Assembly: GCA_028281075.1 (NCBI GenBank)
Contig: JANQKO010000133.1
Span: forward strand, 1 to 6,135
DNA from: Alphaproteobacteria bacterium
GTDB lineage: Bacteria; Pseudomonadota; Alphaproteobacteria; GCA-2731375
DNA length: 6,135 nucleotides
Reading direction: 5' to 3'
The translations under genes and the position numbers were made by a program. Within the stretch, counting starts at the first letter, position 1. Each line of letters opens with the position of its first letter. Shown piece by piece: positions 5,539-6,135 of the stretch. Below the pieces are notes generated by a model, which saw only the letters and a list, made by a program, of their open reading frames with translations, did not search any database and was not told the DNA's origin.

Positions 5539-6135
5539 TCAGATGACGTTCCGCCGCCGCAGGGTTTCGAGCTCGTCGGCCGAATAGCCCAGTCCGCCCA
5601 GCACCTCGTCCGTATGCTCGCCGCGCTCCGGCGGCGCCTGGCGCAGGCTGCTGGGCGTGCGGCTCATGATGATCGGCTGGCCGACCAGGTTCATCTTGCC
5701 CAGCGTCGCCGATTCGACCGGCTGCGCCAGGCCCAGATGCTGGACCTGCGGGTCGGCGAACACCTGGTCGATGCTGTTGATCGGTCCGGTCGGCACGCCG
5801 GCCGCGTTCAGCCTGTCGACCCATTCCCTGCTGGTCGCCGTCCGCGTGCGTTCGCTGATCGCGGCATTCAGCGCCACCCGGTTCCTCGAGCGGTCGCCGC
5901 CCGTCGCGTAGTCCGGATGGTCGACCAGGTCGCCGGCATCCAGCGCCTCGCACAGCCGGCGCCACATGGGCTGGCCCGAGGTGGCGATATTGATATGGCC
6001 GTCGCTGGTCTCGAACACGCCGGTCGGGATGCTGGTCGGGTGGTCGTTGCCGGCCTGTTTCGGCACATCGCCCTTGACCAGCCAGCGCGAGGCCTGGAAG
6101 TCCAGCATGAAGGTCTGGGCCTGCAGCAGCGAGGT
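5539..6135 (-). CDS. class III (CaiB/BaiF/Frc family) CoA-transferase, C-terminal half (5' end beyond window)
   Basis: The last 198 residues of a protein that is usually about 380-400 long are visible. It would transfer CoA between organic acids, or act as a racemase-type relative, in the cytoplasm. Recognisable stretches are SLLQAQTFMLDFQASRW at the edge, PKQAGNDHPTSIPTGVFE, then SDGHINIATSGQPMWRRL. They are followed by the family landmarks AGVPTGPINSIDQVFADPQV, GQPIIMSRTP and PPERGEHTDEVL before the end in RRRNVI. The half carrying the catalytic aspartate is outside the window, so activity cannot be checked. The gene precedes the thiolase-fold gene by 2 nt, so CoA activation of the pathway's acid substrate is the natural role. 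The start, promoter and any further upstream genes are not visible. Confidence 0.95.
   Translation of the reverse strand, partial: TSLLQAQTFMLDFQASRWLVKGDVPKQAGNDHPTSIPTGVFETSDGHINIATSGQPMWRRLCEALDAGDLVDHPDYATGGDRSRNRVALNAAISERTRTATSREWVDRLNAAGVPTGPINSIDQVFADPQVQHLGLAQPVESATLGKMNLVGQPIIMSRTPSSLRQAPPERGEHTDEVLGGLGYSADELETLRRRNVI

Noticed and set aside
4415..5587. A 390-codon open frame on the plus strand
   Set aside because: It is antisense to the thiolase-fold gene and shows the same Arg/His/Gln/Asp-rich composition, with no motif.
5537..5965. In-frame 5' extension of the thiolase-fold gene
   Set aside because: The extension overlaps the clearly coding C-terminus of the CoA-transferase and has low-complexity translation; the family N-terminus (VVISGVGDTP) begins right at the GTG at 5536.

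Overview
The window is very G+C-rich, roughly two thirds by eye. All recognisable genes lie on the minus strand, packed almost end to end and with some GTG starts. Gene content and protein style (a CaiB-type CoA-transferase, a DUF35 protein, MaoC-type hydratases and a MalK-type ATPase) suggest a chromosomal segment of an alphaproteobacterium, perhaps Rhodospirillales-like. That placement is an impression, not a proof. I see no rRNA, tRNA, CRISPR array, insertion sequence or phage gene.

Reading in the direction of transcription, from the right edge to the left, seven genes form a probable operon. They are: the C-terminal half of a class III (CaiB/BaiF) CoA-transferase (6135-5539, cut by the window edge); a thiolase-fold protein (5536-4388); a zinc-ribbon/OB-fold DUF35 protein (4388-3990); a hot-dog protein lacking the hydratase motif (3986-3600); a MaoC-type enoyl-CoA hydratase with the motif intact (3598-3197); a glyoxalase II-like metallo-beta-lactamase-fold hydrolase (3160-2369); and a class V PLP-dependent aminotransferase-fold enzyme (2341-1208). 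Junctions among the first five are +2, -1, +3 and +1 nt, and the next two gaps are 36 and 27 nt.

A 217-nt spacer (991-1207) follows. It is the only real intergenic region and holds two adjacent perfect palindromes, a possible promoter and a GC hairpin. Beyond it begins a CUT1/MalK-type ABC transporter ATPase (990-1, C-terminus cut by the left edge).

The central five genes make biochemical sense together. The CoA-transferase could load an acid onto CoA and the two hot-dog proteins could hydrate an enoyl-CoA. The thiolase-fold protein has Gly where the thiolase nucleophilic Cys should be and is paired with a DUF35 protein, so it could then act as a retro-aldolase. This is the layout of the mycobacterial ChsH1-ChsH2-Ltp2 steroid side-chain cleavage machinery, but here the hot-dog and DUF35 parts of ChsH2 would be separate proteins. 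The substrate cannot be read from the sequence. The hydrolase and aminotransferase-fold enzyme may act on products or on a nitrogen-containing substrate, and the ABC ATPase may belong to a separately controlled uptake system.
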